Assembly: GCF_900115735.1 (NCBI RefSeq)
Contig: NZ_FOXO01000007.1
Span: forward strand, 62,001-126,000
Length of the DNA stretch: 64,000 nt
Direction of reading: 5' to 3'
From: Butyrivibrio proteoclasticus
GTDB lineage: Bacteria; Bacillota; Clostridia; Lachnospirales; Lachnospiraceae
The notes beneath the pieces are model-generated. The model was not told the DNA's origin and ran no database searches. It saw only the letters and a list, made by a program, of their open reading frames with translations. Each line of letters opens with the position of its first letter. Positions within the stretch are counted from its first letter, which is position 1. The translations under genes were made by a program, and so were the position numbers. Below, one piece after another: positions 1-7,260 of the stretch.

Positions 1-2
1 TT

Positions 3-1217
3 TTACATTTCGTATGCGTATATTATGCGACCATACTTGGTTTTTGTGCGCTTATGTCAGTGATCGTTATAGGGATCATCATGTTGCTCAGAAGTATTTT
101 GCTTTCCAAGTCCATATTTGGGAAAGCTGCTTTATGGGCGCTGATGATTCCTTGTTTATTTTGTGGAAAACTGCACTTTTACGTGGAAACAAAGCTTGGT
201 GTAAAGCTCTTTTACTGGTGGTATGCACTTTGTGGCAAGTGGCAGATTATTTCTCTGATATATATTCTTATAGGAATCAGTCTTGCAATCTGGCTCATTA
301 TTCGAAGGAGAAAGCTGCACAGACTGGTACGAAAACTTGATGACTATAAAGAGGATATGTCAAGATTCAGCATAAAGGTTATTGATGGAGACGTCTCCTC
401 CTTCTGTACAGGGTGTATTAGGCCGGTCATTGTTATTTCAAACAGATTGGAAAAAACTCAAATACAGACAGTTATTAAACACGAAGAAACTCACATAATG
501 CTGGGACACCTGTGGATTCAGCTTTTATGGGAGGCCATTCGAATACTGTTATGGCCCAATGTATTTCTGCATATCGGTGAAAGATATTTGAAAAGGGATC
601 TTGAAGATGTCTGTGATGCCGTAACGATGCAGCGAAATGATATAGGAGCGATAGAGTACGGCGAGGTTCTTTTGGATAATGCTAAACGACTATCTGGAAT
701 AAGAGGAATTTCTGGAGCCAGAAGCGGGTTGTCTTTTTCCTGGGACGATAACTATAAGGTACTCAAGAAGAGATTAGGAAGAATAACAGAGCATAGGAAG
801 TATAACAGGAGGCTTATTGCGGCAGGTATGTTTTTGTCTATAGTTCTTGTTATATCAATGATAGTAGGAATCAAAAACGTATCTTATGCAAGGTATAATC
901 CTATGGACATTTCGGGTATTTACAGTGAGGAAAAAATGGAGATTCTTGCGTATGATCGTGATGAGTCTATTGTTACTTATGATGATGAGTTCATTTTCAT
1001 CGATTGTACAGAGCTTAAGCGCCGGTGCCCGGAAATCTTGAATGAGGAAAAAGATATTTACTTTACCGTAGGAGGTTACTACAAGTTTCCTGGTATGGGC
1101 GGTGGCAGTGACATCGGATGGGTAAGTGCCAAGACTATAGCAGATAATGATGGAGTCATTAAGATAGAGAAGTACAGTGGAATTGATTTCTGGACCGGGA
1201 TAATCAAGTGGATGTGA
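3..1217 (+). CDS. M56 (BlaR1/MecR1-like) membrane metallopeptidase, 5' end cut off
   Basis: The reading frame is open to the window edge, so the true start lies upstream; the first internal ATG is at 54. Hydrophobic segments lie in the N-terminal third, followed by a cytoplasmic-type stretch with the zinc motif HEETH (about residue 142 counted from the ATG at 54), a downstream acidic motif EDVCDAV that can supply the third ligand, and another membrane segment near residue 265. This is the M56 arrangement. BlaR1 homologues sense a signal and cleave a BlaI-type repressor, but the extracellular C-terminus here is about 110 residues with no penicillin-binding motif, so beta-lactam sensing is not supported. 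A BlaI partner would be expected just upstream, outside the window. Family call good; substrate unknown. Confidence 0.8.
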   Translation, partial: LHFVCVYYATILGFCALMSVIVIGIIMLLRSILLSKSIFGKAALWALMIPCLFCGKLHFYVETKLGVKLFYWWYALCGKWQIISLIYILIGISLAIWLIIRRRKLHRLVRKLDDYKEDMSRFSIKVIDGDVSSFCTGCIRPVIVISNRLEKTQIQTVIKHEETHIMLGHLWIQLLWEAIRILLWPNVFLHIGERYLKRDLEDVCDAVTMQRNDIGAIEYGEVLLDNAKRLSGIRGISGARSGLSFSWDDNYKVLKKRLGRITEHRKYNRRLIAAGMFLSIVLVISMIVGIKNVSYARYNPMDISGIYSEEKMEILAYDRDESIVTYDDEFIFIDCTELKRRCPEILNEEKDIYFTVGGYYKFPGMGGGSDIGWVSAKTIADNDGVIKIEKYSGIDFWTGIIKWM

Positions 1218-1271
1218 CACTGGGGACGGAGTCAATGGCTTATTTTGTGAACGTGGACAGGAGGTGATTAT

Positions 1272-2117
1272 GTGAATGGATGGGAAGTTTCCGTAAGCGG
1301 CAATACAACGCATTACAGGAAAAAACTATACGATGCTTATGGCAATCATGTAGGAACCATAGGAATTTGCAAGCCTACCAAACAGACCGGAAAGAAAAAG
1401 AAACCTGTACTGTACAGCTTTAAGCAGGTTTCTTCACAGGTATTACAGGCAAAAACATCTACGAAGGCCATGCAGGTCTCTAATGGCATACGTGCAAAAA
1501 TAGGGCTGTTAAAAAAACAGCTTAAAAATGGAGATGTGGACGAAGAAGAAATCCTCAGAGCCATACTTCATGCTGAAATGGTCATGAGAGCCTGTGATAA
1601 GAAAAAGAAGAACCTCAAGATGGAAGAGACTGCTGAGAGAAACCTTGAGGGAGCTGAAGAGATTCCTACCGAGCCAGAAGAACCCGCTCCGGATGCGGAA
1701 TCAGAAGAAGAGATAAGAGAGCTTGAGCAGGAAGAGTTTGAGGCTCTGATGGAAAAGCTGGAACTTAGTGCTGATGAGATGATGGAAATGGCCGAAGAAA
1801 CTGTAGAGCTTGATGAGGAACTTGATGAGATGGCAGAAGCTCTATCAGGCTCTATGACACCGGAAGACCTTGAGCAGCTCAAGGTTAAGCACAGATCAGA
1901 TGAGGCCAGGGATATATTAAAAGCAGATCTTAAATATCTGAAGGCATTATTTGACAGGTTACAGTCAGAAAAAGAGAATGCAGGAAAGGCAAACTTTTCT
2001 GGAAATTATGATAGTGGAGTATCACTTTCACTTGGTGGAGGAATGGATATGCCAGTAATGACAACGCAGGAAGTACAGCAACCAGATATCGGTGGATCGA
2101 TGGATATTGAAGTGTGA
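1272..2117 (+). CDS. Acidic coiled-coil protein of unknown function (FliD-like cluster)
   Basis: I do not recognise a named family. Translation starts at GTG 1272, about 6 bases after a perfect AGGAGGT; no ATG is as well placed. The 281 residues divide into a basic N-terminal part (1-70), a helical region with conserved-looking KKQLKNGDVDEEEIL, a strongly Glu-rich middle (about 115-200) with high coiled-coil potential, and a Gly/Met-rich tail. There is no signal peptide or membrane segment. It is the first of a run of co-directional genes sharing the same style (no Sec signal, helical, Ala/Glu/Lys-rich), ahead of FliD-like genes. Role is unknown; a chaperone or structural partner for the exported-looking proteins is only a guess. 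Confidence 0.75.
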   Translation: MNGWEVSVSGNTTHYRKKLYDAYGNHVGTIGICKPTKQTGKKKKPVLYSFKQVSSQVLQAKTSTKAMQVSNGIRAKIGLLKKQLKNGDVDEEEILRAILHAEMVMRACDKKKKNLKMEETAERNLEGAEEIPTEPEEPAPDAESEEEIRELEQEEFEALMEKLELSADEMMEMAEETVELDEELDEMAEALSGSMTPEDLEQLKVKHRSDEARDILKADLKYLKALFDRLQSEKENAGKANFSGNYDSGVSLSLGGGMDMPVMTTQEVQQPDIGGSMDIEV

Positions 2118-2189
2118 ATAGTAGCGATTTTTTTACCTTGATGGTTAACAAATGTTAGCAAAATACAAATGGAAATATGTCAAGGTAGA

Positions 2190-2275
2190 AATACGCATTT
2201 GCTGCGTATTACGTAAGAAAATGAAACATGAGTGAGGGACGACCTTTTGCCTTGGCAAACTTAAAATGTCGTCCC
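2190..2275 (+). other. Structured intergenic leader with two strong hairpins
   Basis: AATACGCA (2190-2197) pairs with TGCGTATT (2203-2210). GGGACGAC (2236-2243) pairs with GTCGTCCC (2268-2275) and encloses an inner TTTGCC/GGCAAA stem. A further small GCGATTTAATCGC palindrome follows at 2288-2300. None has a U-tract, so these are not simple terminators. They lie in the untranslated gap before the ribosome binding site of the next gene (AAGGAGG near 2310) and may stabilise or regulate the message. Confidence 0.4.
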
Positions 2276-2320
2276 GAATTGATACGAGCGATTTAATCGC
2301 GAGTAGCAAAGGAGGCGCAG

Positions 2321-2851
2321 ATGGCTATTTCAAATGTTATGACAAGATCTCTCTTATCTGCCAGTTCTGCGATGAAGCAGGTAAGAGCACAGGAAGGAAT
2401 CAAAAAGCAGATGGAAGGCAAAGCTGGCGTTCTGAAAGCAGAGATAAAACAAGATTCCGGCAGAGGCGGTGATACAGCCAAAAAGGAAGAAGAACTTGCC
2501 GTAATGGAAAAGAAAGCAACTGATATCGGAAATATGCAGATGAATCAGTTGTCAGAGATGAATAAGAACATGGATAAGGCTCTAAAGGCTGATGCTGAAG
2601 AACAGAAGAGAGCAGAAAAATTAGAAGAGCAGCGTGATAAGAAGCGCGCTGAAAAGAGAGAACAGCTTGGGGAGCTTCAGGAGAAGATTGCAGAGAGTAC
2701 AGTTTCTGTGGATGGTGCTGAAGTTACAGTTGTTTCAGCACCTGATACTAAGACAGGGGAAGTGCATTTGGATGAAGCTATTGCTTCAACCAGTGCATCA
2801 GAAGTAAAAACAGCAATTACCGGATCAGTAACAATGGATACAAAGGTGTAA
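2321..2851 (+). CDS. Lys/Glu-rich coiled-coil protein of unknown function
   Basis: The 176-residue product starts at ATG 2321 behind AAGGAGG. The N-terminus (MAISNVMTRSLLSASSAMKQ) is polar and Ser-rich, followed by a long charged helical region (about 25-130) rich in Lys, Glu and Gln, and a Thr/Ser/Val-rich tail ending TMDTKV. There is no hydrophobic signal or membrane segment. No family recognised. Neighbours on both sides are similar helical proteins, so it belongs to the FliD-like cluster. A secreted or chaperone-like helical protein is a plausible but untested reading. Confidence 0.72.
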   Translation: MAISNVMTRSLLSASSAMKQVRAQEGIKKQMEGKAGVLKAEIKQDSGRGGDTAKKEEELAVMEKKATDIGNMQMNQLSEMNKNMDKALKADAEEQKRAEKLEEQRDKKRAEKREQLGELQEKIAESTVSVDGAEVTVVSAPDTKTGEVHLDEAIASTSASEVKTAITGSVTMDTKV

Positions 2852-2872
2852 AGAAAAACGACAAGGAGGTTA

Positions 2873-3556
2873 ATGATGAGTATGAGTATTACAAGTAATT
2901 ATGGAAACTATGGCTATTATAACAATTTTATAAAAGAAAATGAGAGCGGTTCGGTGCAAGCTGAATCGAAAAAACCGATTCAGGCACCTATCGCAGGGGC
3001 ATTACCGACACAGAGCACAGAACGCTCTGTGGGTCCTGCTCCCCAGGCGGCTGTATATGAAAAAAAGTCTGATGATAGCAGTAATAAGGCTGCTTATGAA
3101 ATCGCCAGGAAATCCCCTGCAGACAGAGCAGCTATTGTTCAGCAGATGAAAGCTGCAGAGGAGCAGCAGAGAAGCCAGCTGATGGCTATAGTCCAGAAAA
3201 CTCTACAGGGACAGGTAGGTGCATACGGCAAGGCCACAGGAAGTAATATGTGGCAGCAGCTTGCTGGTGGAAACATCAAGGTTGATGCAGCTACTAGAGC
3301 ACAGGCACAGAAAGATATTTCGGAAGATGGATACTATGGTGTAAAGCAGACATCCCAGAGGTTATTTGACTTTGCTGCAGCCCTTGCCGGAGATGATGTC
3401 GACAAGATGAAAGAGATGCAGAAAGCCATGGAAAAGGGATTCAAGCAGGCTATAAAGACCTGGGGACGTGAACTCCCGGCTATATGCAAAGAGACTATGA
3501 ATGCAGCCAATAAGCTGTTTGAGGATTACTATTCGTCTAAAGAACAAGTTGGTTGA
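2873..3556 (+). CDS. Protein of unknown function with Tyr/Asn-rich N-terminus
   Basis: Starts at ATG 2873 (a second ATG follows at once) after AAGGAGG. The first 20 residues are polar and aromatic (SNYGNYGYYNNF), a pattern repeated at the N-termini of other cluster proteins (SQSNYYD, TNSNYSYQK, NGNYYYTQ). Residues 30-75 look disordered; the C-terminal two thirds are helical with the motif ISEDGYYGVKQTSQRLFDFA. There is no Sec signal, no membrane segment and no cysteine except one near the end. No named family recognised. Spacing to the next small gene is short, suggesting one transcript. The shared aromatic N-terminus may be an export signal (inference). Confidence 0.74.
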   Translation: MMSMSITSNYGNYGYYNNFIKENESGSVQAESKKPIQAPIAGALPTQSTERSVGPAPQAAVYEKKSDDSSNKAAYEIARKSPADRAAIVQQMKAAEEQQRSQLMAIVQKTLQGQVGAYGKATGSNMWQQLAGGNIKVDAATRAQAQKDISEDGYYGVKQTSQRLFDFAAALAGDDVDKMKEMQKAMEKGFKQAIKTWGRELPAICKETMNAANKLFEDYYSSKEQVG

Positions 3557-3577
3557 TCAAGGAATGGGCTGTTAGGT

Positions 3578-3733
3578 ATGGTAGATGGACTTAAAAGTTT
3601 TTTCAGGGAGCTCTTAGATCCAAATCCTATCAAAGAAAAGCACGTCAACCTTACGGTGGAACAGCTTGAAGAGCTTCAGAAAATATTGGAGAACGCCTAT
3701 GAATATAAACATGCAAGGATTAAATCTTCTTAA
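3578..3733 (+). CDS. Small helical protein, 51 aa
   Basis: ATG 3578 opens a 51-codon frame ending TAA at 3731-3733. It begins MVDGLKSFFRELLDPNP and continues with a leucine-rich helix (LTVEQLEELQKILENAYEY). The upstream context GGGCTGTTAGGT is a weak ribosome binding site. The next gene starts inside it at 3699, a 35-base overlap typical of translational coupling. Codon use matches the cluster. Function unknown. Confidence 0.55.
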   Translation: MVDGLKSFFRELLDPNPIKEKHVNLTVEQLEELQKILENAYEYKHARIKSS

Positions 3734-4295
3734 CAGACCTATGAGCAAAGCTACGCAGGACCGGATGGAGAGGCAGGCAAAGCGCGACAATCAGATTGCT
3801 TTCTTTGAAAAGCAGAAAGAAAATCTTAAGAACATGAAAACTAATTCTCTGGAGGATATCCAGAGAAAGCTCGATATGTTCCAGCAGTATGATGATCAGA
3901 TTGATGCAGCTAAGGCTTCATATAACAATTCCCAGATGTTTCATATTTTGGATGAAGCCAGAGAGCGCGGTGAGAAAATTGCTGAAGAAGCTGAGAAGAT
4001 GGCTCCAAAGACACCGGAAGAGCGTCGTGAAGAAATGATCGAGGAAGCTACCGGCATTGATAAGGATAAAGGTACCCTTTCTGAGGTCATGGATGAGTTA
4101 GAGGAGCAGATTGAAGAAATCACTGAAATGACAGAGGATATGGCAGAGCTTAACGAGGAGAATCTCGAGGCACTATCAGATGAAGCTCTTGATGAAACTG
4201 ATGCCGCTGCAATTGAACAGGTAAAAGAACAAAATGACATGCTGGCTGACAGAACACTGCCTGAAAAATACAGGCATATTGATTACCACATTTAA
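3699..4295 (+). CDS. Acidic coiled-coil protein of unknown function
   Basis: The preferred start is ATG 3699, preceded by TTGGAGA at a spacing of 6; an upstream in-frame ATG at 3666 has no such site. The resulting 198-residue protein begins MNINMQGLNLLNRPMSK, has a basic helix (about 20-60), then a very acidic helical segment with repeated Glu/Met (about 105-180). It resembles the Glu-rich middle of the 1272-2117 product, suggesting distant paralogy. There is no signal peptide. It overlaps the 51-residue ORF and is followed after 38 bases by the first FliD-like gene. Function unknown. Confidence 0.72.
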   Translation: MNINMQGLNLLNRPMSKATQDRMERQAKRDNQIAFFEKQKENLKNMKTNSLEDIQRKLDMFQQYDDQIDAAKASYNNSQMFHILDEARERGEKIAEEAEKMAPKTPEERREEMIEEATGIDKDKGTLSEVMDELEEQIEEITEMTEDMAELNEENLEALSDEALDETDAAAIEQVKEQNDMLADRTLPEKYRHIDYHI

Positions 4296-4333
4296 GGAAC
4301 GGATTCCGGTAATTAGCAAAGGAGAGTGGATAT

Positions 4334-5128
4334 ATGTCAACAATCAGAGGATATTCACAGAGTAACTATTATGATAGCGCTGATAACGACTATAGCGCAT
4401 ATAACCAAAATGCAAGTTCATTCCTGGCTGGTCTAAGTATCAATTCAGGAGCTGGCAATAATAATGGCATCATGGGTGGGATAAACCTCTCAGATTATGC
4501 CAGCATAAAGAATGGATCCTATGGAAAACTTGTTAAGGCTTACTATGCAAAACAGAAAGCTGATAGTGTTTCATCAGGCAGAGATTCGTCAGCAAAACTT
4601 ACATCTATGGGAAGTGCTGCAGGAACTCTTGCAAAGTCCGCAGGTGCTCTTATGAAGGACTCGCTTTGGGAAAAGAAACAGATAAAGACAAAAGATGAGA
4701 AGACAGGCGAGGAAACTACAAAAGAAGATTATGATTGGGATTCCATTACTAAAGCAGTAAAGTCATTTGCCTACAATTACAACAAGACAATTGAGAGTGC
4801 AGGAAGTTCAAACACAAAGGATGTCCTCAGAAATGCTGCATGGATGACCAAGACAACAAAATCTACAGAAAGACTTCTGGAGCGTGCAGGTATATCTGTA
4901 GGAGCGGATAATAAGCTTGAGCTGGATGAGGATGCCCTCAAAAAAGCAGATATCAGCACTTTGAAGAGTGTATTTACTGGCTATAATTCTTTTGCATCAA
5001 AGGTTTACGATAAGGCGCAGTCCATGACAAATGCTGCAGCAAGAGCGGGTGGAACATATACGAGCACGGGCAATTATTCAGATGTTCTGTCATCGATTCT
5101 ACCGTCGAATATCGATAAAAAAGAGTGA
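4334..5128 (+). CDS. FliD C-terminal-domain-like protein (flagellar cap relative)
   Basis: The 264-residue protein starts at ATG 4334 after AAGGAG. The N-terminus is Tyr/Ser/Asn-rich without a Sec signal. From about residue 135 it follows the FliD C-terminal order: a helix with VKSFAYNYNKTIE, a segment NAAWMTKTTKSTERLLERAGISV, the typical L-LDEDALKKAD element, and a final FNSFASKV-like helix (GYNSFASKVYDKAQSM). Canonical FliD is about 450-600 residues, so this is a shortened form without the variable central domains. FliD proteins cap the filament and leave the cell by the flagellar type III route; this one lies outside any visible flagellar operon, so a role in motility is uncertain. A paralogue is at 8995-9753. 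Confidence 0.7.
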   Translation: MSTIRGYSQSNYYDSADNDYSAYNQNASSFLAGLSINSGAGNNNGIMGGINLSDYASIKNGSYGKLVKAYYAKQKADSVSSGRDSSAKLTSMGSAAGTLAKSAGALMKDSLWEKKQIKTKDEKTGEETTKEDYDWDSITKAVKSFAYNYNKTIESAGSSNTKDVLRNAAWMTKTTKSTERLLERAGISVGADNKLELDEDALKKADISTLKSVFTGYNSFASKVYDKAQSMTNAAARAGGTYTSTGNYSDVLSSILPSNIDKKE

Positions 5129-5171
5129 CAATTTACGTCATAAAAACGTCTATTCATGACATCGATATAAT
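5127..5171 (+). promoter_or_regulatory. Paired direct repeat and -10 box, probable LytTR-type promoter A
   Basis: Two imperfect 15-bp repeats begin at 5127 (GACAATTTACGTCAT) and 5148 (GTCTATTCATGACAT), 21 bp start to start, matching at 10 of 15 positions. TATAAT lies at 5166-5171, so the second repeat covers the -35 region and no good -35 hexamer is visible. This is the layout of activator-dependent promoters bound by LytTR response regulators. It serves the gene starting at 5268. Pairs B (6320) and C (8804) have the same spacing. Confidence 0.55.
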
Positions 5172-5267
5172 AAGAAGAAAGTACCATCCGATATATAGAT
5201 AAAGACAATTATTTCATAATCAGAATGTATGGGAAATGGACTTCCCAAAGATAAGGAGGGCAACGGA

Positions 5268-6128
5268 ATGTCATTATCGGTAAGTTCAGATTATAGTCAG
5301 TTTTATAAGGGAACAGAGCAGTTAAAGAGCTATGGTTCAGGAAATGGTAAAAAAGAAACCATTGTGCGTTATGAGTTTAATACTACAGATGAGCATGGGA
5401 ATAAGGTTATGGACAAAATGTCCAAAGAAGAAAGCTTTCGTGTTATGAATGATATCACATCCCAATATGGTGATAATGTGCTGGTATCTTTTTCAGGAGA
5501 TGGCTTGGCTGCCCTGGAGACAAGTAAAGGTAAGCTCCCAATTCCAGAGCAACCTCATAGGGAAATACCGGAGGGAACATTTACAGCTCTTGAAGGACCA
5601 AAGGTGCTGTCAGAGGAAGAGTTATCTGAAATGCGAAAATCGGGCGGTACTAACATGGCAGATGTGATGCGCAAACTTGATCCGAATGCATATAAAGAAT
5701 TCATGAGCATAAACGAAGAAGCCATGGAAAAAGGTGGAACAGAGAGCATTATTGCAGGATTCAGGTTTATGTATAAGTGGATTACAAACAATGCTGAAAA
5801 GAATCCTAACTGGATGGATTCATATGACCCTGAGGGGAAGTATGAAGCTGATCATGAGATTGAGCTTTCAGAGAGGCTTAATTTCGTGAAAACTAAAAAT
5901 CATTCTTATGGAAAGTCTTTTTACTCCGTGGAAGACTCCGGTAAAGATCTCCTTGAGGCGTATGCGAATTTGATGAATACTATAGTTAAAGGGCATGAAA
6001 ATGGCACAAGAAAGTCTTTCGTAAAAGATAATGGTGAACTTAGGGAGATGACCCTTCATGAAGAACTTGATGCGCTGGATGCTGCGTTTTTGAAATTGTC
6101 TGAGCGATCTGCTGCCGGTGGATTATAA
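5268..6128 (+). CDS. Protein of unknown function, LytTR-site-controlled
   Basis: The preferred start is ATG 5268, 7 bases after AAGGAGGG; an in-frame ATG at 5229 has no ribosome binding site. The 286-residue product begins MSLSVSSDYSQFYKGTEQ, again polar-aromatic without a Sec signal, then has a beta-rich part with VRYEFNTTDEHGN (about 35-80) and a mixed helical C-terminus with FRFMYKWITNN and SERLNFVKTKNHSYGKSFYSVEDSG. No named family recognised. It sits downstream of repeat pair A and so probably belongs to the regulon of the two-component system that follows. Confidence 0.75.
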   Translation: MSLSVSSDYSQFYKGTEQLKSYGSGNGKKETIVRYEFNTTDEHGNKVMDKMSKEESFRVMNDITSQYGDNVLVSFSGDGLAALETSKGKLPIPEQPHREIPEGTFTALEGPKVLSEEELSEMRKSGGTNMADVMRKLDPNAYKEFMSINEEAMEKGGTESIIAGFRFMYKWITNNAEKNPNWMDSYDPEGKYEADHEIELSERLNFVKTKNHSYGKSFYSVEDSGKDLLEAYANLMNTIVKGHENGTRKSFVKDNGELREMTLHEELDALDAAFLKLSERSAAGGL

Positions 6129-6221
6129 AGATAAGCTCGTTTCAGCTGCAAAATTGGTTATGGAACAGTTTAAGTCTAACCGCGGGTAACTATGCTTGTT
6201 TTGATTCACAAGGAGGGGATC

Positions 6222-6305
6222 ATGAGAATACAGCAGAACATCCTCAATAAGCTGAGCCTCCTTTCAAGTGATGTTAAGGGTAGCACTGTAGACAGCCAGA
6301 TATAA
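6222..6305 (+). CDS. Small peptide, 27 aa
   Basis: A near-perfect AAGGAGGGG (6210-6218) precedes ATG 6222; the frame ends TAA at 6303-6305. The product MRIQQNILNKLSLLSSDVKG plus seven residues is a short amphipathic helix without Cys or Pro. The strength of the ribosome binding site is the main evidence that it is translated. It lies directly upstream of repeat pair B and the two-component genes, so a signalling-peptide role is conceivable, but nothing in it shows processing or a modification site. Confidence 0.5.
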   Translation: MRIQQNILNKLSLLSSDVKGSTVDSQI

Positions 6306-6319
6306 GAACATTCAGTAAT

Positions 6320-6366
6320 GTCTATTCATTACATTAAAGTGTCCATTCATGACATGAACATATAAA
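6320..6366 (+). promoter_or_regulatory. Paired direct repeat and -10 box, probable LytTR-type promoter B
   Basis: Repeats at 6320 (GTCTATTCATTACAT) and 6341 (GTCCATTCATGACAT) match at 13 of 15 positions and are 21 bp apart. TATAAA lies at 6361-6366. The site is about 110 bases upstream of the response regulator gene, which suggests autoregulation of the two-component operon. Confidence 0.58.
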
Positions 6367-6409
6367 TACGAAGCGTTGTGATGATAATATAAATATAGGG
6401 ATTAAGGGA

Positions 6410-6462
6410 AAATGCTTACATGGATGTCCGTGCTAAGCATTTTTCTGTTAATGGGCAAATGA
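6410..6462 (+). promoter_or_regulatory. Leader peptide overlapping a terminator-like hairpin
   Basis: AAATGCTTA (6410-6418) and TAAGCATTT (6434-6442) form a 9-bp stem followed by a T-rich run, between promoter B and the response regulator. The same bases encode a 16-residue hydrophobic peptide (ATG 6412 to TGA 6460-6462, MLTWMSVLSIFLLMGK) after AAGGGA. A leader ORF reaching across a terminator stem is the geometry of translation-coupled attenuation. Either element alone could be fortuitous. Confidence 0.45.
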
Positions 6463-6478
6463 AAATTGAGGGTAATGT

Positions 6479-7243
6479 ATGACAAGGTACAGTATAGCAA
6501 TTTGCGATGATGAAGAGGATGTAAGGAGTCTTTTTCATGATTGGGTAAGCAAGGCAAAAGATGATGTGGATGTTAAAGAGTACTCAGGCGGAGATGAACT
6601 CATAAATGATATAGATGCAGGCGCCGGGATAGATATTCTTTTTCTTGATATAGCTATGGGCAAAAATGACGGAATAGAAACAGCAAAAGAACTTGGAAGG
6701 CGCATAGAGGCAAGTGGCAAAAGTATGAGAGCATCAAGGCCACTTATAATTTTTGTTACAGGTATACCGGATAGGATGGGAGATGCCTTTGGCGTTAAGG
6801 CATTTGATTATCTGCTAAAGCCGGTTTCGCAGGCTGCATTTGAGAGTGAGCTTCACAGAGCAATAGAGGAACTGAACAGACTTGATGCCCAGCTCATATG
6901 CGAGACAAAATATCAAAATGAGAAAGACAGGTTTATATCCATACAATCAGGTAAAGGGACAATAAATATAAAGCTTCGGGATATTTTATATATTGAGAGC
7001 TCGGGACGAAAAGCAATTGTCCATTTGCCAGGAATTAAGCATGAAGTGTATCGGCAGATGAATGACTTTGAGGATGAACTGGGGAACAGTTTTTTTAGGG
7101 TTCACAGAGGCTATCTGGTTAATATGAGGCATATAAAAGGCTACTCCAGATCAGAGGTACAGGTTGATAATGGGGATGCACTTATAATGTCAAAATACAA
7201 ATACGCTGATTTTATAAGGGCTTACATGGAGTTCATATCCTGA
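6479..7243 (+). CDS. LytTR-family response regulator (AgrA/VirR type)
   Basis: The 254-residue protein has a receiver domain (about 1-135) with the acidic pair CDDEED near the N-terminus, a phosphoacceptor Asp in LFLDIAMGKNDG (about 59), Thr in FVTGIPD and the Lys in LLKPVS. A C-terminal LytTR DNA-binding domain follows (about 155-254) with ILYIESSGRKAIVHL and FRVHRGYLVNMRHI. Proteins of this type are phosphorylated by AgrC-like kinases and bind pairs of direct repeats near promoters. The start at ATG 6479 follows GAGGGTAATGT. The kinase gene follows 17 bases downstream. The three 21-bp-spaced repeat pairs in this cluster are its likely targets (inference). Confidence 0.92.
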   Translation: MTRYSIAICDDEEDVRSLFHDWVSKAKDDVDVKEYSGGDELINDIDAGAGIDILFLDIAMGKNDGIETAKELGRRIEASGKSMRASRPLIIFVTGIPDRMGDAFGVKAFDYLLKPVSQAAFESELHRAIEELNRLDAQLICETKYQNEKDRFISIQSGKGTINIKLRDILYIESSGRKAIVHLPGIKHEVYRQMNDFEDELGNSFFRVHRGYLVNMRHIKGYSRSEVQVDNGDALIMSKYKYADFIRAYMEFIS

Positions 7244-7260
7244 CGATTGTAGGAGGCAGT

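Noticed and set aside
54-1217. Beta-lactam sensor BlaR1
   Set aside because: The extracellular C-terminus has no penicillin-binding domain motifs; only M56 peptidase is supported.
1568-1882. Serine-rich minus-strand ORF
   Set aside because: It is the antisense shadow of the Glu-rich coiled coil at 1272-2117; similar Ser-rich shadows occur at 3941-4240, 12079-12432 and 29529-29816.
5141-5171. Sigma-28 (flagellar) promoter TAAA...CGATAT upstream of 5268
   Set aside because: The spacer is 16 rather than 15, and the corresponding bases are not kept at the related sites 6335 and 8818, whereas the 21-bp repeat spacing is. It is best explained as a LytTR-type site with TATAAT.
6097-6189. Overlapping frame continuing past the stop of the 5268-6128 gene (LSDLLPVDYKDKLVSAAKLV...)
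   Set aside because: It reads like protein but has only a CTG start and no ribosome binding site; it might be the lost C-terminus of a frameshifted gene, but nothing proves it.
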